Source of the DNA: Gordonia rubripertincta | GTDB taxonomy: Bacteria > Actinomycetota > Actinomycetes > Mycobacteriales > Mycobacteriaceae | Direction: 5' to 3' | Assembly (NCBI RefSeq): GCF_038024875.1 | Contig: NZ_CP136136.1 | Location: 1,860,001-1,924,000, forward strand | Length of the DNA stretch: 64,000 bases | Shown here: piece by piece, positions 1-7,598 of the stretch | How positions within the stretch are numbered: the first letter of the stretch is position 1 | Layout of the letters: the number at the start of each line of letters is the position of its first letter | Notes under the pieces: generated by a model | What the model saw: the letters and a program-made list of their open reading frames with translations, nothing else | Told to the model about the DNA's origin: nothing | The model's database searches: none | Translations under genes and position numbers: made by a program

Positions 1-46
1 TCCCTAGGATCACAGGTGTTGCCGCCCACGACCGGAGGACAAGGAC

Positions 47-1417
47 ATGTCGCTGACGACCGACTCGCGGACGTCGAGGATCGATGCTGCGGAACTCGGC
101 CTCGACCCGGCGGCCGGTCTCATCGCACCGGCGACGCCGCTCACCGAGGCGGTCGCCGCCCGGATCTCCGCCGCCTGGGCGGGTTCGGGCGAGTTCGGCG
201 ACCATGTCGTCTACGAGCGCAACCGACGCTGGACCTTCGCCGCGGGTGTGAACGTGCGAGTCGTGGTCACCCGCGGTGAGGTCATCGTCGACGACCGGGG
301 CCGCCGGACGACCACCGCATGGCAGGGCGACCCGGCCGATGCGCTGGCCGCGGCGACGGAGGCGATGTCGATCCCCGACTGGCGGCTCTACGGGTGGGTC
401 GGGTTCGACTTCTGCGCGCCGTATCACGGCATCCTCGACCGTGTTCCCGACGACACCGTGCTCGCGCATCTGATCGTTCCCGAGTTCGAGGCCTTCGTGG
501 ACGCGGATGGGGTCGACACCGGCGCCGCCGATCCGGAACGAGCTCGCCGTCTTCTCGAGATCGCCGCCACCGCAGGTGATCCCGGGACCTCGCGGCCCGT
601 CGACGTGCGGGTCGACACCGAGGACTACCGTGGCCGCGTCGCCGCCGCCGTCTCCGAGATCGCGGCCGGTCGCTACCAGAAGGTCATCCTCTCCCGTGCG
701 GTGGACATCCCCTTCGCGGTCGACATCCCCGCCACCTATGCCCGCGGCCGTGCGGACAACACCCCGGCCCGCTCCTATCTGCTCTCGCTCGGCGACCTCT
801 CGGCCGCCGGCTTCAGCCCCGAACTCGTGGTCGCGGTGCACGCCGATCGCACCGTCGTCACCGAACCACTCGCCGGGACAAGGGCCTTCGGGGTCTCCGC
901 CGACCAGGATGCGGCCGCTCGGGCGGAGCTCCTCGGCGACGCCAAGGAGGTCGCCGAGCACGCGATGTCGGTGCGCGCCTGCTACGACGAGATCGCCTCG
1001 ATCTCGGCCGCCGAGACGACAGCGGTCAGCACGTTCATGGAGGTGCGCGAGCGCGGCAGCGTCCAGCATCTGGCGTCGACGGTGAAGGGCACCCTCGCCG
1101 AGGGGGAATCTCCCTGGCGTGCACTCGAAGTCGTCTTCCCGTCGATCACCGCGTCGGGAGTGCCCAAGACCGCGGCCGTCGACGCCATCGACCGCCTCGA
1201 GTCCCGGCGGCGCGGGCCGTACTCCGGTGCGGTCCTCGTCGCGTCGTCGTCGGGTGAACTCGAGGCGACGCTCGCGCTGCGCACCGTCTTCTCGTCCGGG
1301 GGCAAGGCGTGGCTCCGGGCGGGGGCCGGCATCGTCGCGCAGTCGACGCCGGAACGCGAGTTCGAGGAGACGTGCGAGAAGCTGGGCAGCGTCGCCCCGT
1401 ACGTCATCCCACGCTGA
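47..1417 (+). CDS. mbtI: Salicylate synthase, MbtI/Irp9 type
   Basis: Converts chorismate through isochorismate to salicylate, the aryl cap of mycobactin-type siderophores. The 456-residue protein matches the length of MbtI (about 450). Directly visible family motifs are GRYQKVILSRAV, the TEPLAGTRA motif, the RERGSVQHL segment and a C-terminal EFEETCEKL, all in the order found in the chorismate-binding domain of salicylate synthases rather than plain isochorismate synthases such as EntC. The ATG follows an AAGGAC ribosome site. It starts a rightward run with the carrier protein and dehydrogenase genes; an iron box upstream would lie outside the window. No aryl-AMP ligase (MbtA/EntE-like) is visible nearby, so salicylate activation is probably encoded to the left. 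Confidence 0.93.
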   Translation: MSLTTDSRTSRIDAAELGLDPAAGLIAPATPLTEAVAARISAAWAGSGEFGDHVVYERNRRWTFAAGVNVRVVVTRGEVIVDDRGRRTTTAWQGDPADALAAATEAMSIPDWRLYGWVGFDFCAPYHGILDRVPDDTVLAHLIVPEFEAFVDADGVDTGAADPERARRLLEIAATAGDPGTSRPVDVRVDTEDYRGRVAAAVSEIAAGRYQKVILSRAVDIPFAVDIPATYARGRADNTPARSYLLSLGDLSAAGFSPELVVAVHADRTVVTEPLAGTRAFGVSADQDAAARAELLGDAKEVAEHAMSVRACYDEIASISAAETTAVSTFMEVRERGSVQHLASTVKGTLAEGESPWRALEVVFPSITASGVPKTAAVDAIDRLESRRRGPYSGAVLVASSSGELEATLALRTVFSSGGKAWLRAGAGIVAQSTPEREFEETCEKLGSVAPYVIPR

Positions 1418-1464
1418 CCGGCCTTTACGTTCGAACCATCACCGATCCCATCAGGAGCCACCAC

Positions 1465-1713
1465 ATGTCCGACCACATCACCGAAGCGCTGCACGGCATC
1501 CTCACCGAGGACCTCGACCTCGCGCTCGGCGACGTCACCCGCGACTCACGGTTGATCGACGACCTGGGCCTCGACTCGGTGGCGTTCGCCATCGGCGTCG
1601 TCGCGATCGAGGAGCGGCTGGGTGTGAGGCTCTCCGAACGAGAACTCTTCGAGTCCAAGACGGTCGGTGATCTCGAGGACCTGATCCGCGCGAAGGCCGG
1701 GACCCCGGCCTGA
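1465..1713 (+). CDS. mbtL: Acyl carrier protein, MbtL-like
   Basis: An 82-residue free-standing acyl carrier protein. The phosphopantetheine site is the serine in GLDSVAF, about one third into the protein, as in other ACPs. An ATG preceded by AGGAGCC was chosen; a longer in-frame extension upstream overlaps mbtI and has no support. In mycobactin biosynthesis MbtL carries the fatty acyl chain loaded by MbtM, desaturated by MbtN and transferred to hydroxylysine by MbtK. Relatives of those partners are all present here (MbtN-like next door, MbtM-like at 19.5 kb, an MbtK/IucB-type transferase at 15 kb), which makes this role likely. Confidence 0.88.
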   Translation: MSDHITEALHGILTEDLDLALGDVTRDSRLIDDLGLDSVAFAIGVVAIEERLGVRLSERELFESKTVGDLEDLIRAKAGTPA

Positions 1714-1748
1714 GTCGGAACGAGAAGCGAGTCGGGGGAGAGGTGAGC

Positions 1749-2909
1749 GTGGACACCGGAGTGCAGACGTACGCCGAACTGCTCGACGAGGCGTTCGACG
1801 GGAAGGTCGCCGCGTGGGCGGCGCAGGCCGAGAACGACCATCGGTTCCCCCGGCCGCTGCTCGAACACCTCGGCGAGGCAGGGGTTTTCACCCGCAAGTG
1901 GGAGGGTCGCAAGCTGACCGAACTCCACGACCACTTCGCTCTCGGTCGGCATCTCGGCTCGCTGGGCTCGGCCGCGATCGGTGTCGGGGTCAGCCTGCAC
2001 GATTCGGCCATCGCGATCCTCCGCCGTTTCGGGCGGAACGACTTCCTGACGGATTTGGCGCAGCGCGCGATGACCACGGATGCCGTCCTGTGCATCGGTG
2101 CCTCCGAGGAACAGGGCGGTTCGGACCTGCAGAACTCGGAGACGCGGATCTTCGCCGAGGACGGCGGATATCGGGTCGTCGGGGTCAAGAAGTTCGTCTC
2201 GCTCTCGCCGATCGCCGACCACATGTTCGTGGTGTGCCGCAGCGTCGAGGACGGCCTCGACACCGGGGGCAACGTCGCGCTGGCCACCGTCCCGATCGAC
2301 AAGGTCCGCGTCGGTGCTCCCTACGAGAAACTGGGTGCCGGGCCGCTCGACACCGCGCCGGTCACCATCGACACGTGGATTCCCGAGGAGGCGTTGATCG
2401 CCCGGCCGGGGACAGGTCTGGCGGTCATCAGCTGGGGCCTTGCGCACGAACGCTATTCGGTCGCAGCGCAGATCGCGGCCTCGTGCGAGGTGATGCTGGG
2501 TGTGACGCTCGCCCGCATGATGGAGCGCACCCAGTTCGGCAAGAAACTCTACGACCATCAGGCACTCCGCCTGCGACTCGCGGATCTGCAGGCCCGCGTC
2601 GACGTGCTGAGCTACTCGCTCGACGGCGTCGCCGCCCGGGGAAAGATCAACCTGCGCACCGCCGCCGCGCTCAAGGCCACCGCAGCCAACCTGGGCGAAG
2701 AAGTCGCCTCGGAATGCCTGCACATCTTCGGCGGGATCGGCTATCTCGAGGCCGAGACGCCGATCGGACGCTGGTGGCGCGACATGAAACTCGCTCGCGT
2801 CGGCGGCGGCACCGACGAGGTGTTGTGGGAACTGGTCGCGGCGGCCATGAAACCCGACACCGAGCGCTACCAGCAGTTCGTCCCCAGTCCTCCCAACCGG
2901 ACGCCCTGA
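1749..2909 (+). CDS. mbtN: Acyl-ACP dehydrogenase, MbtN-like (FadE14 family)
   Basis: FAD-dependent acyl-CoA dehydrogenase-family protein of about 386 residues. Visible family features are the GASEEQGGSD flavin/substrate loop, RTQFGKKLYDHQ and the C-terminal HIFGGIGYLEAETPIGRWWRD segment followed by GGGTDEVLWE. In mycobacteria the homologous MbtN introduces the alpha,beta double bond into the ACP-bound acyl chain of mycobactin; the adjacent mbtL-like ACP supports the same role. Two GTG starts lie six bases apart (1743 and 1749). The GGGGGAG ribosome site is correctly spaced for 1749, so that one is given. Confidence 0.85.
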   Translation: MDTGVQTYAELLDEAFDGKVAAWAAQAENDHRFPRPLLEHLGEAGVFTRKWEGRKLTELHDHFALGRHLGSLGSAAIGVGVSLHDSAIAILRRFGRNDFLTDLAQRAMTTDAVLCIGASEEQGGSDLQNSETRIFAEDGGYRVVGVKKFVSLSPIADHMFVVCRSVEDGLDTGGNVALATVPIDKVRVGAPYEKLGAGPLDTAPVTIDTWIPEEALIARPGTGLAVISWGLAHERYSVAAQIAASCEVMLGVTLARMMERTQFGKKLYDHQALRLRLADLQARVDVLSYSLDGVAARGKINLRTAAALKATAANLGEEVASECLHIFGGIGYLEAETPIGRWWRDMKLARVGGGTDEVLWELVAAAMKPDTERYQQFVPSPPNRTP

Positions 2910-2933
2910 GCGTCCCCCTACCAGGCGGTCATC

Positions 2934-4238
2934 ATGAACAGCCCAGTCACCACTCCGGCCGACGCGCGCGTCACCGAGCTCGCACCACCGGATCACACCT
3001 ATCTCCACATGGACACCGACAGCCGGCCCATGCACTGGGCGATGATCCTCCAACTGAACACCGACGGAACGCTTCTCGGCCTCGACGAGGTGCGTGCCCG
3101 GGTGCGGGACCGAGGGCGGCTGTACGAGATCTTCCGGCTCGGCGTGAAGAACGGCCGATGGCGCAAGCCCGAGGTGGTGCTCGCCGACAAGAGCTGGGAT
3201 GCCGGCGAGCATGTCGCCGAGCTCGGCTTCACCGACCGTGAACACCTGCAGCGCCGCGTCTCCAAGCTCCTGGAGACGCCGCTTCCCCGGCCGCGCCCGT
3301 TCTGGGACATCACGCTGTTCACCCCCTCCGCCGGCGCCGAGGGCATCGGTCAGTGGGTACTGCTGCGCGTGCACCACAGCATCTCCGACGGCATCGCCGG
3401 CGCGGCCTTCGCGGCACTGCTCGCCGACGGTGAGCCCGAGGATCTGGCTGAGTTCGAACGCTTCGCCATCAGCCCGCGGTTCCACATCAGCGGTATCGAC
3501 GCGGAAAAGCTGGGGGAGGCCAAGGCGGCTTTCAACGAGCAGCATGCGGCCGGCGGTGGCAAGAAGCGCGCCTGGCCGAGTCTGACGAAGTCGGGGCGGC
3601 GTGAACACGCACTCTTCAGTACCTCCACCCGCGCCCTCCGCAAGGCGGCCAAGGCCAACGGCTCCACCGCGCACGAGTTCGTGCTCGGGGCGATCGGCCG
3701 CGCGCTCAGCATCGACCCGCCCGCGTCGCCGCAGGCCGAGGTCCTCCGCGTGACCCTGCCCGTGACCCTCGACCAGGAGTTCCGGCACACCGGCAACGCG
3801 GTCTCGGTGGCCCTGCTCAACCTGCCCGGCAACGAGACGGATCTGTCGAGGCAGATCGGCCGGGCACGCAGCGAGCTGGCGACGATCGCCGATCGTCGGC
3901 CCGAGCTCTACCTGGCCGCGGCCGACGACCTGCCGCGGGCGCCGCTGTGGGGTCTGCAGCGGGCGATCGTGAACGCCTCGATGGGGCACATGCACCCGGA
4001 CATCCACATCGGGATCAACCCCGGCTTCTCCCGGGTGCGGTCGGTGCTGGGCAAGTCCATCGCGAGCCTCACCCCACTGTCGCCGCTGGCCGGCTACTCC
4101 TTCTCGGTGACCGTCCTGATCCTCGGCACCACGACGACCTTCGGCATCGTCACCGACGCCCAGGCACTTCCCGGGTACGCCCAGAAGTTCGTGGAGACAT
4201 TCGACAAGGTCCTCACCGAGGCCCTACCGTCAGCCTGA
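2934..4238 (+). CDS. WS/DGAT-family O-acyltransferase-like protein
   Basis: A 434-residue protein of the wax ester synthase/diacylglycerol acyltransferase family. It has the diagnostic HHxxxDG motif as HHSISDG around residue 146, a PRPFWD element before it (this family usually shows xPLWD there), and the C-terminal INPGFSRVRSVLG and PLAGYSFSVTVLILG segments typical of the second domain. It follows the dehydrogenase by 24 bases and so lies in the siderophore lipid-tail segment. Classical family members esterify acyl-CoA with alcohols or diacylglycerol. Its substrate here is unknown; transfer of the ACP-bound acyl chain to a siderophore intermediate is possible but is inference. No comparable gene exists in the mycobactin clusters I know. 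Confidence 0.78.
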   Translation: MNSPVTTPADARVTELAPPDHTYLHMDTDSRPMHWAMILQLNTDGTLLGLDEVRARVRDRGRLYEIFRLGVKNGRWRKPEVVLADKSWDAGEHVAELGFTDREHLQRRVSKLLETPLPRPRPFWDITLFTPSAGAEGIGQWVLLRVHHSISDGIAGAAFAALLADGEPEDLAEFERFAISPRFHISGIDAEKLGEAKAAFNEQHAAGGGKKRAWPSLTKSGRREHALFSTSTRALRKAAKANGSTAHEFVLGAIGRALSIDPPASPQAEVLRVTLPVTLDQEFRHTGNAVSVALLNLPGNETDLSRQIGRARSELATIADRRPELYLAAADDLPRAPLWGLQRAIVNASMGHMHPDIHIGINPGFSRVRSVLGKSIASLTPLSPLAGYSFSVTVLILGTTTTFGIVTDAQALPGYAQKFVETFDKVLTEALPSA

Positions 4239-4251
4239 ATACCAGGCGAGC

Positions 4252-4265
4252 TTAGGCTTGCCTAG
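4252..4265. promoter_or_regulatory. Candidate IdeR/DtxR iron box
   Basis: TTAGGCTTGCCTAG matches 11 of 14 positions of the core of the iron-box consensus (TTAGGCTAACCTAA) and is an inverted repeat. It lies just after the stop of the acyltransferase gene and about 100 bases before the MTB12-like gene, so it probably controls that gene and the downstream FecB-type lipoprotein as a separate iron-repressed unit. Confidence 0.6.
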
Positions 4266-4367
4266 GAACTCGTTCCCCAAGGGGACGAACCAGTACGGGG
4301 AAAATGCCGCATCCAGGCGTTCCACGGCACAAGTGAACGACATACAGCAGAAAACACGGAGAGCACC

Positions 4368-5180
4368 ATGCAGAACGATGTCGGCTACCAGGACCCGGCG
4401 TACGTGGATGAGACCCACGAACCGGCCGCGGGCTCGGAGAAGCGTTCGGGCGGGATCAACATCCCGACCGTGCTGGCATCGGCAGGTGTTGCGGCGGTGA
4501 TCTCGGCGATCATCGTCACCATCGGTGTGGTCGGCCTGATGGTCGGCGACCGCAAGGACTCGGCGAACGCGGCCCAGCCGACCGTCGTGAACCTCGGCTC
4601 CGCGCAGACGCCGCAGCAGCAGGGCCTGGTGGGTCCGGCCGCCAACCAACCGCCGGCCGCCGCACCCGGTGAGCCTGCCCCGGCCGTGGCGCCCGCACCC
4701 GCGGCCACCGAGAACGTGCCCGAGAGCGGCGGCATCGTCGGCGCCGGCCCCGACGCCGCAGCGCCCGCGCCTGCACCGGCGCCGGGCACCTCGGCCGCGC
4801 CGTCCCAGCAGCAGGCCGTCGCGGCCCCGACCGCACTCACTCCCGGACAGCTCAACACCAAGGTCAAGACGGTCATGAACTCGCGCGGCAACCGTGCCGC
4901 ACGTGCTGCCGAGCTCCAGGGTGGTGAGCGTGCCTTGCGTCAGCTCGATGCTGTCTCCCAGGCGATCACCACCTACGGCAATGTCGGACTCAGCTACCAG
5001 ATGGTCGGCCCGGTGCAGGTCAACGGCACCAAGATGACCGCCCCGCTGCAGATCAGCGTCGTCGGCCGGGGCAGCCAGAACCGTGCGATGACCTGGGTGT
5101 GGAGCGGCGACAAGTGGAAGCTGTCGAACAGCAGCGTCTGCCTCATCGCCAGCTTCGTCCTCCTGCCCTGCTCGCTCTGA
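4368..5180 (+). CDS. Membrane-anchored protein with MTB12-like C-terminal domain
   Basis: A 270-residue protein. It has a short cytoplasmic N-terminus, one membrane segment (about residues 35-60, rich in Ala/Ile/Val), a long Pro/Ala-rich linker (about 75-165) and an extracytoplasmic C-terminal domain resembling the mycobacterial low-molecular-weight antigen MTB12/CFP-2 fold, ending with a W-S-G-D-K-W-K-L-S strand pattern. Two cysteines close to the C-terminus could form a disulfide. The ATG follows GGAGAG. A candidate iron box lies upstream and a siderophore-binding lipoprotein directly downstream, so a role in the cell envelope during siderophore export or uptake is a reasonable guess, not a demonstrated function. 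Confidence 0.7.
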   Translation: MQNDVGYQDPAYVDETHEPAAGSEKRSGGINIPTVLASAGVAAVISAIIVTIGVVGLMVGDRKDSANAAQPTVVNLGSAQTPQQQGLVGPAANQPPAAAPGEPAPAVAPAPAATENVPESGGIVGAGPDAAAPAPAPAPGTSAAPSQQQAVAAPTALTPGQLNTKVKTVMNSRGNRAARAAELQGGERALRQLDAVSQAITTYGNVGLSYQMVGPVQVNGTKMTAPLQISVVGRGSQNRAMTWVWSGDKWKLSNSSVCLIASFVLLPCSL

Positions 5181-5204
5181 CCCCCACCGTTCTGGAGAAC
5201 TGAC

Positions 5205-6176
5205 GTGAAAACACGACTTCGCCTGGGTGCCCTGCTCGCAGGTGCGCTGATGTCCGCCGGCCTCCTCGCCGGATGCTCGAGTTCGGATGAGTCGACCGGT
5301 GGTTCGGTGCAGTTGAACCTGCCCGACGGTCGCTCGGTGACGATCCCGGAGACGCCGAAGCGCATCGTGACCCTGGGTGACCAGTGGACCGACGTGGCGC
5401 TCTCGTTCGGCGTGACCCCGGTCGGCTACTACGACTACTCCAAGTCGGCCACCGGCGAACTGCAGCCCTGGTACGGGCAGAAGCTCACCGACTCGACGTT
5501 CATCGACCCCACCAAGGGCGACGACGCGACGACGATCGCCAAGCTCGACCCGGACCTGATCTTCGCTCCCGGATTCGCCTCCGACAGCCCGGAATTCGAG
5601 CAGATCTCCAAGCTCGCGCCGACCGTCAACGCGATCAGCGGCCAGGAGATCGACCCCTGGCAGGACATGGTCACCGTCATGGGTACCGTGCTGCACCAGC
5701 CCGACAAGGCGACGGAGATCATCGACGAGACCGGCGCCCAGGTCGCCGCCGTCGGCAAGGAGTTCCCGGAACTCGCCGGCAAGACCTACGCGCTGGCCTT
5801 CATGTACGGCAACGACCAGCTGTCGGTGCTCGGCGACCCGAACGACGGCGCGGCAAAGCTGTTCACCGAGCTGAAGATGCAGATGGCGCCGAAGCTCGTC
5901 GCCGAGTACCAGCGCACCCGCAATCCCCGCTTCGGGCTGAGCACCGAGAACATCCCGATGCTCGACGCCGACGTGCTGGTCGTCGCCACCGCGACGCCGG
6001 AACAGGCCGAAACCCTCAAGAAGCTCCCGGGTTACAAGAACCTGAAGGCTGTCAAGAACGGCGCCGTCACCTTCATGACCCAGTCGCAGATCACCGGCCT
6101 CAATGCGCCGACGCCGAATTCGGTGCCGTACGTACTGGACCTGCTCAAGCCGAGCTTCACGGCCGCGACGAACTGA
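5205..6176 (+). CDS. Iron-siderophore ABC transporter substrate-binding lipoprotein (FecB/FepB type)
   Basis: A 323-residue periplasmic-type binding protein. The N-terminus is a lipoprotein signal with lipobox LLAGC at about residues 19-23. The PKRIVTLGDQWTD segment and the later LDPDLIFAP and MLDADVLVVAT elements are typical of the class III (FecB/FhuD) fold that binds Fe(III)-siderophores. The GTG start follows GGAG and is 24 bases after the MTB12-like gene, probably in the same transcript. No permease or ATPase gene is visible in the window, so the rest of the importer must be elsewhere. It most likely captures the siderophore made by this cluster. Confidence 0.88.
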   Translation: MKTRLRLGALLAGALMSAGLLAGCSSSDESTGGSVQLNLPDGRSVTIPETPKRIVTLGDQWTDVALSFGVTPVGYYDYSKSATGELQPWYGQKLTDSTFIDPTKGDDATTIAKLDPDLIFAPGFASDSPEFEQISKLAPTVNAISGQEIDPWQDMVTVMGTVLHQPDKATEIIDETGAQVAAVGKEFPELAGKTYALAFMYGNDQLSVLGDPNDGAAKLFTELKMQMAPKLVAEYQRTRNPRFGLSTENIPMLDADVLVVATATPEQAETLKKLPGYKNLKAVKNGAVTFMTQSQITGLNAPTPNSVPYVLDLLKPSFTAATN

Positions 6177-6190
6177 TACGCAACGAGATT

Positions 6191-6220
6191 CGGCCCGACC
6201 CACGGTTGTGGGTCGGGCCG
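6191..6220. terminator. Bidirectional transcription terminator hairpin
   Basis: A perfect 13-bp inverted repeat (6191-6203 with 6208-6220) with a GGTT loop, followed by TTCTGG. It sits between the convergent ends of the lipoprotein gene and the leftward biosynthetic operon. Confidence 0.75.
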
Positions 6221-6281
6221 TTCTGGTCTGTGTGACCGCAGGGAGCGGTGGGGGCTCCTCGCACCTCAGGGCGCGAGGGAT

Positions 6282-7598
6282 TCAGCCGACGACGTCGTCG
6301 AGGTCGTCGGCGCCGAAGGCGGTGAACGCGGTGTCCTTCGGCAGGCGGTACACCTCTCGGCCCGTGACGGCGTTGAGGATTCGGGCGTTGCGGACCGCGC
6401 CGATGTCGAGATTGGGGGCCGAGACACCCACGGCGTGCTCCTCGGCGTTCGCGACGAACAACCGGTCGGCCAGGGCGGGTTCGGTTTCCACCTGGTGGGC
6501 GGCTCCGACGACGAGCCGGCCGCGCGAATCACGGTGCAGCTGTGACTCGATGGGGGCCAGGAACGGCATGGGCCGGGGCTGGTAGCCGGTGCAGGCGATG
6601 ACCATGTCGGTGGTGTGCGCGAGCTGGGTGCCGGTGTCGAGGTGGCGTCCGCGGACCTTCAGTTTGCCGTCGGCGAGGGTGTCGATGCCGTCGACCTCGG
6701 TGGAGATGCGCAACTGGACCGGGTTGAGCTTGTCGCGCAGCTGGCGCTGGTACATCAGCTCGTGGACCCGCTCGAGGGTGTCGCTGGAGACACCCTTGTG
6801 GAACTGCCAGTGCTGCGGTCGGATTCGATCGCGGGCCTCCTCCGGCAGGCTCTGGAAGTAGTCCATGTACGCCGGGGTGGTCATCTCGAGCGACATCTTG
6901 GTGAAGTCGAGCGGGGCGAACCACGGGGTGCGGGTCCACCAGCGGACCGACGGCCCGCCGCGGAGATTGGCCTCGAGCAGGTCGATGACGATCTCGGCGC
7001 CCGACTGTCCCGAACCGATGACGGTCACCGTGTCTGCGGCGTGCGCCTTGTCCTGGTGGTACAGGTAGTCGGAACTGTGCACGACAGCCGGAGAATCCGA
7101 CGACAACGACTCGGGCACAAGCGGTTCGGTACCGACCCCGACGACGACGTGGCGGGCGATCACGGTCGACGGGGTGCCGCCGGTGACGACCGTGACGGAG
7201 AAGGCGTCGGCGTCGTCATCCCAGGTGACCTCGGTGACGGTGGTGCCCCAGCGCAGGGAGTCGAGCCGGTCGATACACCAGTGCAGGTAGGCCTCGTACT
7301 CGATGCGGGTGGGATAGAAGTTCTCCCGCACCAGGAATCGGTACATCCGATCGGTGTCGGCCATGTAGTTCAGGAACGACATCGGATGCGTCGGGTCGAC
7401 CAGGGTCACCAGGTCGGACAGGAAACCGACCTGCAACCGGGCCTCGTCGAACATGAGGCCCGGATGCCACCGGAACTCCTCGCGGGAGTCCACGACGAGC
7501 ACGTCGAGGTCGTCGACGGTCGATGCCAGCGCCGCGAGCCCCAGGTTGAACGGACCGCAACCGATCGCCAGGACATCTACGTTCTCTACACGGGTCAT
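6282..7598 (-). CDS. FAD-dependent amine/lysine N-monooxygenase (IucD/MbtG/DesB type)
   Basis: A 438-residue N-hydroxylating monooxygenase. The N-terminal FAD site is visible as GCGPFNLGLAAL, the NADPH site as VIGSGQSGAEI around residue 190, and the C-terminal ACTGYQP corresponds to the family's ATGY motif. It hydroxylates the terminal amine of lysine, ornithine or a diamine to prepare a hydroxamate. Its ATG overlaps the stop of the upstream decarboxylase by four bases, the same pairing seen in desferrioxamine- and rhizobactin-type clusters, which favours a decarboxylated diamine such as cadaverine as substrate. It is the last gene of the leftward operon. Confidence 0.88.
   Translation of the reverse strand: MTRVENVDVLAIGCGPFNLGLAALASTVDDLDVLVVDSREEFRWHPGLMFDEARLQVGFLSDLVTLVDPTHPMSFLNYMADTDRMYRFLVRENFYPTRIEYEAYLHWCIDRLDSLRWGTTVTEVTWDDDADAFSVTVVTGGTPSTVIARHVVVGVGTEPLVPESLSSDSPAVVHSSDYLYHQDKAHAADTVTVIGSGQSGAEIVIDLLEANLRGGPSVRWWTRTPWFAPLDFTKMSLEMTTPAYMDYFQSLPEEARDRIRPQHWQFHKGVSSDTLERVHELMYQRQLRDKLNPVQLRISTEVDGIDTLADGKLKVRGRHLDTGTQLAHTTDMVIACTGYQPRPMPFLAPIESQLHRDSRGRLVVGAAHQVETEPALADRLFVANAEEHAVGVSAPNLDIGAVRNARILNAVTGREVYRLPKDTAFTAFGADDLDDVVG

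Noticed and set aside
1425..4007. Very long antisense open frame (860 codons) opposite the acyl carrier, dehydrogenase and acyltransferase genes
   Set aside because: High-GC shadow frame with His/Arg/Val-rich low-similarity protein; the + strand genes have clear motifs and ribosome sites.
4660..4800. Pro/Ala-rich stretch in the MTB12-like gene as a DNA repeat or CRISPR-like array
   Set aside because: It is a low-complexity protein linker with irregular units, not spaced identical repeats.
4230..6203. 657-codon antisense frame over the MTB12-like and FecB genes
   Set aside because: Shadow of genuine genes with no domain signature.
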